Source of the DNA: Bauldia sp.
GTDB lineage: Bacteria > Pseudomonadota > Alphaproteobacteria > Rhizobiales > Kaistiaceae
Reading direction: 5' to 3'
NCBI GenBank assembly: GCA_037200845.1
Contig: JBBCGQ010000001.1
Span: 2,678,237-2,742,236 of the forward strand
Length of the DNA stretch: 64,000 nucleotides
A program made the position numbers and the translations under genes. The notes beneath the pieces are model-generated. The model made no database searches. It was not told where the DNA came from and saw only the letters and a program-made list of their open reading frames with translations. Shown in pieces: positions 36,817 through 47,624 of the stretch (positions are counted from its first letter, which is position 1; the number at the start of each line of letters is the position of its first letter).

Positions 36817-38280
36817 ATGGCGGTAGATAGCGATCTTTTTTTTGCACGCCGGCTCGGACTGGGACTGCGGCCCGGTGAGACCCTGAAGGGACCGCCCCGC
36901 GATTGGGCGATGGAGCAGGTTCGTTCCGCACCGGCGCTGGATTTTTACGGACCCGACGGCACCAATCTTTTCGACAAACTGCCGCCGTTCGCGAAGCCCG
37001 ACGAGAGTTTCGAAACCGCCAGCCGCGAGTGGGAGGTCTACCGCACCAAGCTCGACGCGCTCGAAGCTGCCAGCCGAAAAATGTCGAACCAGGAATTCCA
37101 GGATCGCAACTGGAAGGAAATCGTCTTTCCGTACATGAGGGCTCCGGTATGGCGCGACGTGCTGGTCAAGACGCTGACTGCCGTGAACGGCCCCAGCCCG
37201 GTGTTCGAACGGTTCTGGATGTTCTGGTGCAACCACTTCGTGATTGCCGTCCAGGATACCGAGATCAAGCTGTTCTGGGGGCCGCATGGCCGCGCCATCC
37301 GCAACCGGATGACCGGGAAGTTCGCCGATCTGCTTTACGACGCGATCGCCAATCCCGGCATGCTGATGTACCTCAACAACGATATCTCGACCGGCCCGCA
37401 TTCGGATGCCGCGCGGCGCGAGACCGAGAATAACGATCTCAACGAAAACCTTGGCCGCGAGCTGCTCGAACTGCACACCATCAGCCCAGCCGCCAACTAC
37501 ACGCAGGACGACGTTCGCGAAGTCGCGCTGATCCTGACCGGCTGGCAGATGTATGCCGGCGCCATCACCAACGGCGGCCGCAAGGCGAAGATTCCGTACG
37601 GTGTGCGTTTCAATCCGTATCGCCACGAGCCCGGCGATCGCACGGTCATGGGGAAGGTCTACAAGGCCAAGGGCAAGGGCGAGAACCTGTTGCGCGAGCT
37701 GATCGACGATCTCGCCGTCCATCCGGCGACCGCGAAGTTCCTCGCGCTCAAGCTCGCCCGCGCCTTCATCGCCGACGATCCGCCGCAAGATTCGGTGGAC
37801 GCGATTGCTACCGCCTTCAGCCAATCCGGCGGCGACATGATCGCCGTCCATTCGGTGGTCATCGAGGAGGTGATCGCAAAGGCGCCGCAATATCCGAAGT
37901 TCACGACACCCGACCAGTGGCTGCTCGAATCGTACCGCACGACCGGCGCTCCGGTTCCGCTGAACGAGCCTAACGGCAGCCTGGAGTCCCTTCCCTGGAC
38001 GCTGAAGGAACTTGGCCAGGCGCTCGAGGGCTGCCCGCAACCGGACGGATACTCGGCTCTCAAGTCGGACTGGCTGTCGAAGGAACTGCTCGACCGGCGC
38101 GTACGGCAGGCCTATCGCATCGGCAGCACGGTTCGCAATCTCACGGTCGAGGCGCTTACCGAATACACCGGCCGGCTTGCGGGCACAGACTCGCCGCTGA
38201 CCCGGCTCGTGCAGCGGGCGGAATCCGAAGCGGTCGCCGTCGCGTATCTTCTCGCAAGTCCCCAGTTCCTGAAGACGTGA
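36817..38280 (+). CDS. DUF1800 domain-containing protein (second copy)
   Basis: This 487-residue paralogue of the protein at 34056 shares the opening DSDLFFARRLGLGLRP and all DUF1800 blocks (FWMFWCNHFVI, RNRMTGKFADLLYD, LNENLGRELLELHTI, SPQFLKT). Differences are spread evenly, so the duplication is old rather than a recent tandem copy. The start is ATG at 36817. It is followed 9 bases later by a second DUF1501 gene. Which features divide the two copies' roles cannot be read from the sequence. Confidence 0.92.
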   Translation: MAVDSDLFFARRLGLGLRPGETLKGPPRDWAMEQVRSAPALDFYGPDGTNLFDKLPPFAKPDESFETASREWEVYRTKLDALEAASRKMSNQEFQDRNWKEIVFPYMRAPVWRDVLVKTLTAVNGPSPVFERFWMFWCNHFVIAVQDTEIKLFWGPHGRAIRNRMTGKFADLLYDAIANPGMLMYLNNDISTGPHSDAARRETENNDLNENLGRELLELHTISPAANYTQDDVREVALILTGWQMYAGAITNGGRKAKIPYGVRFNPYRHEPGDRTVMGKVYKAKGKGENLLRELIDDLAVHPATAKFLALKLARAFIADDPPQDSVDAIATAFSQSGGDMIAVHSVVIEEVIAKAPQYPKFTTPDQWLLESYRTTGAPVPLNEPNGSLESLPWTLKELGQALEGCPQPDGYSALKSDWLSKELLDRRVRQAYRIGSTVRNLTVEALTEYTGRLAGTDSPLTRLVQRAESEAVAVAYLLASPQFLKT

Positions 38281-38289
38281 GGCGCCGGC

Positions 38290-39449
38290 ATGACCTCCAG
38301 CTTTGAATGCGCCGAGTCGATCAGCCGACGGTCCTTCCTCAGGGCCTCGGCAATTCTCACCTTCGCGGCCCTGCCGGAAATGTCCTTTGCCGCCACCCCC
38401 GGCGACGGTCGGCTTGTCGTCATCCTGCTTCGCGGGGGCATGGATGGACTGTTCGCGGTGCCTCCCATCGGCGACCCGAGCCTCAAGGGCAAGCGGCGAC
38501 ATCTCGTGCCGGACGGCACGACCAAGCTCGACGGCCTTTTCGCGCTCCATCCTTCGTTGTCCAACATCAGCCAGTTCTATCGCGCCGGACAAGCCGTGAT
38601 CGTGCACGCGACATCGAACGGCTACACCGGCCGATCGCATTTCCAGGGCCAGAACCTGATGGAGACGGGCGCCGATCAGCCCTACGCGCTACAAACGGGC
38701 TGGCTTGGCCGCGCCCTCGACATCAGCGGCTACACGTCCGTCGCGATATCGCTTCCCGTTCCGCTCATCCTGCGCGGCAGGCAGGTCGTCGAAAGCCGCT
38801 TCCCCACCTGGATCAGCACGCCGCCCCCCGTGGTGTACGAGGGACTCGGCCGCATCTGGTCGGCTGACGCCGACACGGCGGAATACGGCGCACAACTCGC
38901 CGCCGCCGCCGGCCAGCCGCGGATGACCGGCTATATCGGCATGGGCCAGGACGCCCAGTTGAGCGGCCTTGCCCAGGTCGCCGCGAAGCAATTGGCGCGA
39001 TCCAACGGACCGCGCGTCGCCGTGCTCGATCACGTCGGCTTCGACACGCACGCCAGCGAGCCCGGCGAGCACTCCGACAAATTGCGGGACGTCGATCAGG
39101 CGATAGCCGAACTCCGCAAGGGCTTGCCTGACGACATCTGGCGGAAGACGCTGATCGTCACGGTCACGGAGTTTGGCCGCACCGTTGCCGAGAACGGGTC
39201 GTGGGGCAGCGATCACGGCTGGGCGAGCTGCGCCTTCGTGGTCGGCGGGGCGCTGAGGAAATCTGGCGTCGTCACCGACTGGCCGGGGTTAAAGGCAGCC
39301 GATCTGTTCGAGGGCCGCGACCTCAAGGCGACCATCGACATGCGCTCGCTCTATTCGGCCGTGCTTACGGCGACTCTCGGGATAGACCCCGATGTCGTAC
39401 GCCGTGACGTGCTCAACGCCCCGAGAGACGATCGCTTCGAGGCCTACCT

Positions 39450-39453
<4 letters not shown>
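38290..39453 (+). CDS. DUF1501 domain protein with Tat signal (second copy)
   Basis: This 387-residue paralogue of the protein at 35539 has Tat motif SRRSFLRASAILTFAAL. It retains LLRGGMDGL, NGYTGRSHFQGQNLME, GFDTHASEPGE and TVTEFGRTVAENGSWGSDHG, so the candidate metal site is intact. It ends with the same FEAYL tail. Four genes (two DUF1800-DUF1501 pairs) face the same way and are likely one or two transcripts; 111 bases separate the pairs. Confidence 0.92.
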
Positions 39454-40481
<1,028 letters not shown>

Positions 40482-40587
40482 GCGTTGCCGCTCCCCGATT
40501 ATCGTGTAATCCGGGCGGCAACCTAAACCGATCGGCGCGCGCGGCAAGCCCGGCGCCCGTTCCAAATGCGAACGATGGAGACGCGCG

Positions 40588-41355
40588 ATGCCTGTCAATC
40601 CCTTCGACCTCACCGGACGCCTGGCGCTGGTCACCGGCTCGAGCAAGGGCATCGGCTACGCCATTGCCGAGGGCCTCGCCGAGGCTGGCGCCGCGGTCGT
40701 GCTCAACGCGCGAAACGGCAAGGAGCTGGAGGAGGCGCGCGCCCGCCTCGCCGCCGCCGGCCACGCGGCGCACGCCCTGTCGTTCGACGTGACCGATCCC
40801 CGCGCCGTCGAGCAGGCGATCGACAAGATCGAAACCGACATCGGCCCGCTCGACGCGGTCTTCAGCAACGCCGGCATCCAGCGCCGCGGCCCCCTGGTCG
40901 ACTTCAAGCCCGAGACATGGCGCGAGATCATGACGACCAACCTCGACGCGGTGCACTACGTCGGCCAGGCGGCGGCGCGCAAGATGATCGCGCGCGGCCG
41001 CGGACGCATCGTCAACACGTGCTCGGCGACCAGCGAGATCGCCCGCACGTCGATTGGCCCCTACACCGCCGCCAAGGGCGCGGTGAAGATGCTGACCAAG
41101 GCGATGGCGACCGAATGGGCGCCGCTCGGCCTGAACGTCAACGGCATCGGCCCCGGCTACTTCAGGACCGAGCTCAACCGCGCCCTGTTCGAGGACCCGA
41201 AGTTCACCGACTGGCTGAAGCAGCGCACGCCGGCACGCCGCTGGGGCGACATCAACGAGCTGAAGGGCGTGGCGGTCTTCCTGGCGTCGGACGCGTCGAG
41301 CTTCGTCAACGGGCAGGTGATCTACGTCGATGGCGGATTGCTGGCGTCGATGTAG
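40588..41355 (+). CDS. SDR-family oxidoreductase (gluconate 5-dehydrogenase-like)
   Basis: This 255-residue classical short-chain dehydrogenase has cofactor motif TGSSKGIG near residue 16, then NAGIQRRGPLVDF, catalytic Ser in NTCSATSE and the YxxxK pair in GPYTAAKGAV. The NAGIQ(R/H)R segment is a mark of gluconate 5-dehydrogenases (Gno/IdnO). Asn instead of Asp after the second strand (NARN) suggests NADP use. It is divergent from the aldo/keto reductase, so both may share a regulator outside the window. Confidence 0.88.
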   Translation: MPVNPFDLTGRLALVTGSSKGIGYAIAEGLAEAGAAVVLNARNGKELEEARARLAAAGHAAHALSFDVTDPRAVEQAIDKIETDIGPLDAVFSNAGIQRRGPLVDFKPETWREIMTTNLDAVHYVGQAAARKMIARGRGRIVNTCSATSEIARTSIGPYTAAKGAVKMLTKAMATEWAPLGLNVNGIGPGYFRTELNRALFEDPKFTDWLKQRTPARRWGDINELKGVAVFLASDASSFVNGQVIYVDGGLLASM

Positions 41356-41381
41356 CCTCCACTCCGCTTTGCCCGCGCAGG

Positions 41382-42596
41382 TCAGGCTCCGGAAACAATC
41401 CCCGCCGCCACCAGCCGCTCGACATCTCCCGCCGCATATCCCAACTGCGCCAGCACCTCGGCCGTGTGCTCCCCCAGCCGCGGCGAGGCGCGATCGTAGG
41501 CGAGCGGTGAGGCCGGCATCAGGATCGGGCTGCGGATCGAGGGCACCGTGCTGCCGTCGCCGGCGTGCACGTCGATCCGCATCTTGCGGTGCACGACCTG
41601 CGGCTCGGCCATCACCTGCGCGACGTTGTTGATCGGGCCGGCCGGAACCTTCACCGCCTCGAGAGCCGCCAGGAGGTCGTCGCGGCGGAAGCGCCGCACG
41701 CCCTCGGCGAGCTGCGGCACCAGCACCGCGCGGTTGACCACGCGCGCCTCGTTGGTCGCGAAGCGCGGATCGTCGGCGAGCGCCGGCACGCCGATCACGG
41801 CGGTGAAGTGCCGGAACTGGCTGTCGTTGCCGACCGCAACGATCAGATGGCCGTCGCTGGTCGCGAACTCCTGATAGGGCACGATGTTCGGGTGCGCGTT
41901 GCCCATGCGCGTCGGCGCCGTGCCGGAGACGAGGTAGTTCATCGCCTGGTACGACAGGACGCTGGTCATCGTATCGAGCAGCGCGAGGTCGATGCGCTGC
42001 CCCTCGCCCGTCTTGTCGCGATGCGCCAGCGCCGCCTGGATCGCGACCACGGCATAGACGCCGGTGAAGATGTCGACGAAGGCCAGTCCGACCTTCTGCG
42101 GCGGGTAGCTCGCCTCGCCGGTGAGATCCATGATGCCGCCCATCGCCTGGATCATGAAGTCGTAGCCCGGGCGCGGCGCGTCGGGCCCGTCCTGCCCGAA
42201 GCCGGTGATCGAGCAGTAGACGAGGCGCGGATTGGCGGCGTGCAGGCTGTCGTAGTCGAGCCGGTATTTCGCCAGCCCGCCGACCTTGAAATTCTCCAGC
42301 ACCACGTCGCTTTCCGCCACCAGCCTGGCGACGACCTCACGCCCTTCCGGCTTCGCGAAATCGACCGCGATCGAGCGCTTGCCGCGGTTGCAGGCGTGGT
42401 AGTAGGCCGCGGCGTGCGTGCCGTCGGCATTCTCGACGAAGGGCGGGCCCCAGTGGCGCGTGTCGTCGCCGGCGAGACTCTCGACCTTGACGACGTCGGC
42501 GCCGAGATCGGCGAGAAGCTGGCCGGCCCAGGGACCGGCAAGCACGCGGGCAAGTTCAACGACCTTGAGGCCGGCAAGCGGAGCTGTTTTCGACAT
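41382..42596 (-). CDS. gcdG: Family III CoA-transferase (CaiB/BaiF), probable glutarate CoA-transferase
   Basis: This 404-residue CoA-transferase of family III has ARVLAGPWAGQLLADLGADV at the N-terminus and the catalytic Asp in PRPGYDFMIQAMGG. Because a glutaryl-CoA dehydrogenase gene lies on the same strand just upstream, the likely job is transfer of CoA from succinyl-CoA to glutarate, making glutaryl-CoA in lysine/tryptophan breakdown. That assignment is inference; formyl- or other acyl-CoA transferases share the motifs. A small DUF4383 gene and a terminator lie between it and the dehydrogenase. Confidence 0.85.
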   Translation of the reverse strand: MSKTAPLAGLKVVELARVLAGPWAGQLLADLGADVVKVESLAGDDTRHWGPPFVENADGTHAAAYYHACNRGKRSIAVDFAKPEGREVVARLVAESDVVLENFKVGGLAKYRLDYDSLHAANPRLVYCSITGFGQDGPDAPRPGYDFMIQAMGGIMDLTGEASYPPQKVGLAFVDIFTGVYAVVAIQAALAHRDKTGEGQRIDLALLDTMTSVLSYQAMNYLVSGTAPTRMGNAHPNIVPYQEFATSDGHLIVAVGNDSQFRHFTAVIGVPALADDPRFATNEARVVNRAVLVPQLAEGVRRFRRDDLLAALEAVKVPAGPINNVAQVMAEPQVVHRKMRIDVHAGDGSTVPSIRSPILMPASPLAYDRASPRLGEHTAEVLAQLGYAAGDVERLVAAGIVSGA

Positions 42597-42650
42597 GCCG
42601 CGAGGGAGTGCACGAGAGGCCGGCATCCGCAAGCGGCTGCCTCAATGCAA

Positions 42651-42684
42651 AATGCCGCGAGCGCTTCTCAGCGCCCGCGGCATT
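42651..42684 (-). terminator. Intrinsic terminator after the DUF4383 gene
   Basis: A 15-bp stem with one mismatch (AATGCCGCGAGCGCT with AGCGCCCGCGGCATT) and a 4-base loop is followed on the minus strand by TTTTG. It separates the DUF4383 gene from the CoA-transferase gene, implying the latter has its own promoter. Confidence 0.6.
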
Positions 42685-42705
42685 CGTCGAACGAACAGTT
42701 GGCGG

Positions 42706-43077
42706 CTACATCGCCATCTTGGCGTCGTCGTCCGGCAGGCCGAAGCCGGCCACGAGGATGACGACGGCGAGCACGACGTGCAGCCACTTGTCGGCATCGT
42801 TCATCGCGATGAAGCCGAGCAGCATTCCGTCGGAAGTGACGAGGAAGAATCCGAGAATCGCGACCAGCGCGTAGACCACGCCGATGATCTTCAGTGCCAT
42901 GCCGCTGCCGAGGCTGGAGTAAGCACCGGCAAGAAGAACCAGACCGCTGATCAGGTGGATCAGGTTATGCCAGATGTTGACCTGAAACAGGCCGAGCACC
43001 GGGTTATTGACGAAGCCAAGCAACCCAATCACTACGAACACTATTCCAAGTACGATCGCAGCCATTTTTGCTGACAT
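42706..43077 (-). CDS. DUF4383-family small membrane protein
   Basis: This 123-residue membrane protein has four helices, with the conserved polar motifs NIWHNLIHLISG after helix 1 and NDADKWLHVVLA before helix 4, which define DUF4383. Function unknown. It starts at MSAKMAAIVLG (43077). It sits between glutaryl-CoA dehydrogenase and the CoA-transferase but has its own terminator, so the position may be incidental. Confidence 0.8.
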   Translation of the reverse strand: MSAKMAAIVLGIVFVVIGLLGFVNNPVLGLFQVNIWHNLIHLISGLVLLAGAYSSLGSGMALKIIGVVYALVAILGFFLVTSDGMLLGFIAMNDADKWLHVVLAVVILVAGFGLPDDDAKMAM

Positions 43078-43171
43078 GCCAGTCCTCCGTGGCGAATCAC
43101 CGCAGAGAAACATTGCGCCGTTATGACAATCCGCTCAAGAGATGGGCAGGTTTGCGGCTTTCTTGGGCAGA

Positions 43172-44353
43172 TCAGAACGCGGCAATACCTGTCTGCGCCC
43201 GACCGAGAATGAGCGCGTGAATGTCGTGCGTACCCTCGTAGGTATTCACAGCCTCAAGATTGACCATGTGCCGGATGACATTAAAGGAATCCGCGACGCC
43301 GTTGCCGCCGTGCATATCGCGCGCCGCCCGCGCGATATCGAGCGCCTTGCCGGCGTTGTTGCGCTTCACCAGGCTGACCATTTCGGGCGTCGCGAGGTGT
43401 TCGTCGAACAGGCGGCCGACGCGGAGCACCGCCTGAAGACCGAGCGCAATCTCGGTCTGCATGTCGGCGAGCTTCTTCTGGATCAGTTGCGTCGCTGCCA
43501 GCGGCTTACCGAACTGCTTGCGCGCCAGCGTGTAGTCGCGCGTCCGGTGCCAGCAGTCTTCCGCCGCGCCCATCGCGCCCCACGCGATACCGTAGCGCGC
43601 CCGGTTGAGGCAGCCGAACGGCCCGCCGAGCCCCGACGCATTCGGCAAGATCGCGTCGTCGCCGACCTCGACGCCATCGAGCACGATCTCGCCGGTGATC
43701 GACGCGCGGAGCGCCACCTTGCCCTCGATGACCGGCGTCGACAGGCCCTTGGCGCCGCGCTCGACGATGAAGCCGCGGATCGCGTCGCCGTCCGCCGCCG
43801 ACTTCGCCCACACGACCAGCACATCGGCGATCGGCGCGTTGGTGATCCACGTCTTGGCGCCGTTAAGGCGATAGCCGCCGTCGATCTTCACCGCGCGAGT
43901 CACCATGCCGCCGGGGTCGGAGCCGTGGTCAGGCTCGGTCAAACCGAAGCAGCCGACCTTCTCGCCGCTGATCAGGCCCGGCAGATACTTCTGCCTCTGC
44001 GCGTCACTGCCATAGGCATGAATCGGATAGATGACGAGCGACGATTGCACGCTCATCGCCGAGCGGTAGCCGGAATCGACACGCTCGATCTCGCGGTTGA
44101 TCAGGCCGTACGCGACGTACGAGGCCCCTGCCCCGCCGTCGGCCTCCGGCACGGTCGCGCCGAGCATCCCCTGCGCCCCGAACTCGGTCAGTATCTCGCG
44201 GTCAAACCGTTCCTCGCGGAAGGCGGAGAGGACGCGCGGCGCGAGTTTTCCCTGCGCGTAGTCGCGCGCGGCGTCGCGGATGAGCCGTTCTTCCTCTGAG
44301 AGCAGGTCGTCGAGGCGGAGCGGATCGGACCAGTCGAAGGGAGGGCGTGCCAT
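43172..44353 (-). CDS. gcdH: Glutaryl-CoA dehydrogenase
   Basis: This 393-residue acyl-CoA dehydrogenase of the glutaryl-CoA branch oxidises and decarboxylates glutaryl-CoA to crotonyl-CoA with FAD, passing electrons to ETF. Branch-specific segments are [55 protein letters not shown] and the C-terminal [20 protein letters not shown], containing the catalytic Glu. The length is standard. The methyltransferase-like gene lies 10 bases upstream on the same strand, but its function is unrelated. Confidence 0.95.
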   Translation of the reverse strand: MARPPFDWSDPLRLDDLLSEEERLIRDAARDYAQGKLAPRVLSAFREERFDREILTEFGAQGMLGATVPEADGGAGASYVAYGLINREIERVDSGYRSAMSVQSSLVIYPIHAYGSDAQRQKYLPGLISGEKVGCFGLTEPDHGSDPGGMVTRAVKIDGGYRLNGAKTWITNAPIADVLVVWAKSAADGDAIRGFIVERGAKGLSTPVIEGKVALRASITGEIVLDGVEVGDDAILPNASGLGGPFGCLNRARYGIAWGAMGAAEDCWHRTRDYTLARKQFGKPLAATQLIQKKLADMQTEIALGLQAVLRVGRLFDEHLATPEMVSLVKRNNAGKALDIARAARDMHGGNGVADSFNVIRHMVNLEAVNTYEGTHDIHALILGRAQTGIAAF

Positions 44354-44363
44354 GCGCGCGACC

Positions 44364-44864
44364 CTAGTCGATCCCGCGCCGCGCTGCATCCTCCGCCCGC
44401 ACCCGCCAGGCGAGCACCGCCAGATTGAGGATACCGAAAACCAGCGCCGTCATCGGCATGCCGAGGCCGAGCGGCAGCGCCGGTATCTCGATCGCGACGA
44501 TCAGATAGTTCGGATGGCGGACGTAGCGGTAGAGCCCGGTCCGGACCGCCGGCGCGCCGTCCATGACGATGATCCGCGTCGTCCAGTAGGGACCGAGGTT
44601 GGCGAGCACCCAAAGCCGCAGCGCCTGGCACACGGCAAATATCGCGAGCCACGCCCACTGCGGCGCCGGGTTGGGCGCAGTCAGCACGAACAGCGCGACG
44701 ATCCAGCCGGCGTGCAGCAACACCATCGCCGGATAGTGGCCGGCGCCGACCTCGTGCGCGCCGCGGGCGAGCAACGCGGCCGTGTTCCGGCGGGCATACA
44801 GCAACTCGCCCAGACGTTGCAGGGCGACGAGGACAACGAGAACGTGCGCCCAGCCGAGAATCAT
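44364..44864 (-). CDS. Isoprenylcysteine carboxyl methyltransferase-like membrane protein
   Basis: This 166-residue protein has four or five membrane helices and the ICMT/phospholipid-methyltransferase signature [15 protein letters not shown] with a following Glu. Such proteins adjoin type III polyketide synthases, where they O-methylate alkylresorcinols or alkylpyrones (SrsB/BpsB-like). Here the polyketide synthase is 229 bases away on the opposite strand, supporting that role. N-terminal [13 protein letters not shown] is also typical of the polyketide-linked branch. Confidence 0.82.
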   Translation of the reverse strand: MILGWAHVLVVLVALQRLGELLYARRNTAALLARGAHEVGAGHYPAMVLLHAGWIVALFVLTAPNPAPQWAWLAIFAVCQALRLWVLANLGPYWTTRIIVMDGAPAVRTGLYRYVRHPNYLIVAIEIPALPLGLGMPMTALVFGILNLAVLAWRVRAEDAARRGID

Positions 44865-45092
44865 GGCGCGACACTAGACGGCCCGTGCGACGGCCAAAAG
44901 GGACAGGCATCGCTGCGGCGCGAATAGATACCGGCCACCGGGTGTTTTTACCGATGCCGGGTGGCAAGCGCAGGTCCTTTGCCATGCAGCCATCGTCGCT
45001 CATCCGTGACCGTCATCACATTCCAAGGATGACGCGGCCGCCGATCGCGGCCATAGTCGGCCGGGGTAAAGTGAGCAGTCCGGGGGTATGCG

Positions 45093-46187
45093 ATGCTCGA
45101 TAAGGTCGAAACCGCCGCGCGCGACAAGCGGCGGAGCGCTACTTTTGACGTCGAAATCGCGGCCGTCGCGACCGCCGTCCCGCATCAGGCGATCAGCCAG
45201 GAGGAGATGCGCCAGCGCGCCCGGGTCTCCTACCCGCAATTCGCCAGCATCGATTCCATCTACGCCAACACCGGCATCGAGCAGCGCTACGTCTGCGAGC
45301 CGGCGGAATGGTACCTCCAGCCGCGCACCTGGGAGGAACGCACCGCGGTCTTCCAGCGCAACGCGCTGGCGTTGCTTGAGCAGGCGACTGTCGAGGCAGT
45401 CGCGAAAGCCGGAATGGAGATCGGCGAGATCGACGCGATCGTCGTCAACACCATCACCGGCCTCGCTGTGCCGAGCCTCGACGCCAAGCTGATGAACCGG
45501 CTTCCCTTCCGGCCCGACACCGAGCGCCTGCCGATCTTCGGCATCGGTTGCGGCGGCGGCGTCGCCGGCCTCGCCCGCGCCTCGCGCATCGCGCAATCGA
45601 TGCCGGGCGGCAACGTGCTGTTCCTCACCGTCGATCTCTGCACGCTGTGCCTGCGCATCAACGATCCGTCGATCACGATGTTCGTCGCGACCGCATTGTT
45701 CGGCGACGGCGCCGCCGCGATCGTGCTGCGCAACACCGGCGGCACCGACGGCGGTGGCGGACAGGCGAAGGTCGCCGCCATGGGCGAGCACTTCTGGGGC
45801 GGCACCGAAGGCATCATGGGCTGGGACATCAAGAACGACGGCTTCGGCATTGTCCTGTCGCCGACCTTGCCCTCGCTGGTGCAGGAGCGCTTTGCCCCTG
45901 CCCTCGACCAGTTCCTCGCCAAGCACGAACTGACGCGTGATGACATCGACGGCTACCTGCTCCATCCCGGCGGCGGCAAGATTCTCGACGTCGCCGAGAA
46001 GGTGCTGGCGCTGCCGCCCGAGGGCCTGAAGCCGTCGCGCGAGATTCTCCGCACATACGGCAACATGTCGTCGGCGACCGCGATGTTCATCTTGAAATAC
46101 GCCTTCGACCACGGCCTCCACGGCCGCTACGTGCTGGCGGCGTTCGGCCCCGGATTCTCGGCATATTTCATGGTGCTCGACCTGTAG
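45093..46187 (+). CDS. Type III polyketide synthase
   Basis: This 364-residue chalcone/stilbene-synthase-fold enzyme has the catalytic triad: Cys in FGIGCGGGVAGLA, His in YLLHPGGGKILD and Asn in RTYGNMSSATAMF. The C-terminal GFGPG-like loop is AAFGPGFSAYFM. Bacterial members usually extend fatty acyl-CoA with malonyl-CoA to give alkylresorcinols or alkylpyrones, lipids placed in the membrane. The methyltransferase upstream (opposite strand) and the flavoprotein downstream (convergent) fit a phenolic-lipid cluster. Starter unit and product are not determinable from sequence. Confidence 0.93.
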   Translation: MLDKVETAARDKRRSATFDVEIAAVATAVPHQAISQEEMRQRARVSYPQFASIDSIYANTGIEQRYVCEPAEWYLQPRTWEERTAVFQRNALALLEQATVEAVAKAGMEIGEIDAIVVNTITGLAVPSLDAKLMNRLPFRPDTERLPIFGIGCGGGVAGLARASRIAQSMPGGNVLFLTVDLCTLCLRINDPSITMFVATALFGDGAAAIVLRNTGGTDGGGGQAKVAAMGEHFWGGTEGIMGWDIKNDGFGIVLSPTLPSLVQERFAPALDQFLAKHELTRDDIDGYLLHPGGGKILDVAEKVLALPPEGLKPSREILRTYGNMSSATAMFILKYAFDHGLHGRYVLAAFGPGFSAYFMVLDL

Positions 46188-47287
46188 ACGGCGAGCGCCG
46201 ACAGCCGCGTCGCGCGCGCCAGCAGCGTCGCGAGCTGCGGCAGCGCGCCGACCGCCGCCACCGTCAGCCCGCGCGTCAGGCGCGCCCGCAGCGTCGCGTT
46301 GACCGCGCGGGCGAGCGCAAACTGCCGGCTGAGCGCACCGGCAAACCGCTGCTGGAACGCGAGCGCCGATTCCCCGGCAAGCACCGCCCGCGCCGCGCCG
46401 ATCCCCGAAGCGAGCGCAATCGAGGTGCCGTCGCCGGTGAACGCCGGGATGACCGCCATCTGGTCGCCGACTGGGAAGACGCCCGCCCGCAATGCCCGCG
46501 CGACGAACGTAGCCGAAGGGAAGATTGGAGATCGTTGCCGGCTTCTCGCTAGCGGGCCTGGCGCCGGCAAGCAGATCGCCGAGTGGCGGCGACTGGCGCG
46601 AGAACGCATCGAGGTGCGCCCGCCAGTCCGGCCCCACCCGCTTCAGCGCCTCGGTGTCGATCTGCCAGCAGAGCGTGGCGAGATCGCCCTCGACCAGACA
46701 AGCGCCGATATAGCCGCCGTCGAACAGCGTGAGATGCACGCGGCCGGCGAGATCGGCACGCGCTGCCGCGCCTAGGCCAAGCTGGATCTTGTAGCCGGTC
46801 ACCCGCGCCCGGCGTCCGCGGCCAACCGCGAAGATTGTGCTTGCCGGTGGCGAGCGCCAGATGCGGCGCGCGTGATCGGCACCGTCCGTCGTCACTGCCG
46901 CGCCGTCGCCGTCGACCCGCATCGCCGTCACCGACACGCCCCGCACGACCTCGGCCCCGGCCTCGCCGGCAGCGCGGATAAGCGCCTCATCCAGCGCCAG
47001 GCGCGACAAGCCGCCGGCGCCGAACGGCAACGGCGCGCCCCGCAGCCTTGCCGCCGGTCGCAAGCGTCAGCCGCCCTACGCGGGTGGCGCCAAGCGCCGC
47101 GGTATCGATGCCGAGATAGTCCAGCAGGTCGAGCGCCTCGGCGCTGAGGAAATCGCCGCACACCTTGAGATGGGCCGCGCGCGAACGCTCGAGCACGACG
47201 ACGCGAGCGCCGTTCCGTGCCAGGTTCCAGCGCGAAGGCAGCCCCGGCCACCCCCCCGCCGACAGCAATTGCGTCGGCCTTCCCCAT
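46127..47287 (-). pseudogene. FAD-dependent oxidoreductase, geranylgeranyl-reductase/UbiH-like (frameshifted as sequenced)
   Basis: Joined frames give a flavoprotein of about 385 residues: FAD-binding IAVGGGVAGAAFA at the N-terminus, then RVVVLE, LKVCGDFLSAEALDLL, LPFGAGGLSRLALDEALI, VTGYKIQLG and FPVGDQMAVIPAFTGDGTSI (second FAD motif). At least five indels lie between about 46497 and 47226, mostly extra G or C. This type accompanies type III polyketide synthases as hydroxylase or reductase of the phenolic lipid (SrsC-like). The C-terminus overlaps the 3' end of the convergent polyketide synthase gene by about 60 bases. I treat the breaks as probable sequence errors. Confidence 0.72.
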
Positions 47288-47342
47288 CGATAAAGAGTGC
47301 GCAGGTTTTGGTGCCGCGCTCAAGCGGAGGCCAAAGGCTCGC

Positions 47343-47371
47343 TTGACACCCTTTCCACCCCTTCCTTATAT
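47343..47371 (+). promoter_or_regulatory. Sigma-70-type promoter of tRNA-Met
   Basis: TTGACA (47343-47348) and TTATAT (47366-47371) are spaced 17 bases apart, near the ideal. The second element ends 18 bases before the mature tRNA, so the transcript would begin just ahead of it. Confidence 0.7.
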
Positions 47372-47389
47372 CCGGCTCACGCCTCTTGG

Positions 47390-47466
47390 GGCGGAGTAGC
47401 TCAGCTGGTTAGAGCAGCGGAATCATAATCCGGAGGTCCCCGGTTCAAATCCGGGCTCCGCTACCA
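47390..47466 (+). tRNA. tRNA-Met (anticodon CAU), elongator type
   Basis: The full cloverleaf is present: acceptor GGCGGAG with CTCCGCT, D-arm GCTC...GAGC, anticodon loop ATCATAA (CAU), T-arm CCCCGG-TTCAAAT-CCGGG and an encoded CCA end. The 1-72 pair is G-U rather than the C-A mismatch of initiator tRNA, so this is the elongator form. The last pair of the anticodon stem appears to be G-G, a small oddity. The sequence is not broken although flanking genes carry many indels. Confidence 0.92.
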
Positions 47467-47624
47467 ATCTTCGCCTGCAATGATGGTCGGCTCTTTCGGT
47501 CGCGAGGTTGCGGCCGCCGTTAACCTCCATCACGCCGCCTTGCCGCTGGTCGTCATTTTTCACCTCCTCTGCCGTCCGCTTCGCGGTATGAAAAGCCTTG
47601 GCGATTCGAGGGGATAGGGCCGGC

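Noticed and set aside
36739-38640. Long minus-strand open frame opposite the second DUF1800-DUF1501 pair
   Set aside because: It is an antisense shadow; the plus-strand paralogue pair explains the conservation.
45000-47063. Long minus-strand frame running from the flavoprotein through the polyketide synthase
   Set aside because: Only the first 200 or so residues belong to the flavoprotein; the rest is antisense to the intact polyketide synthase and has lost frame after an indel.
47390-47466. Initiator tRNA-fMet or tRNA-Ile2 (both also CAU)
   Set aside because: The G-U first acceptor pair and the arm sequences fit elongator tRNA-Met; the initiator C-A mismatch and triple G-C anticodon stem are absent.
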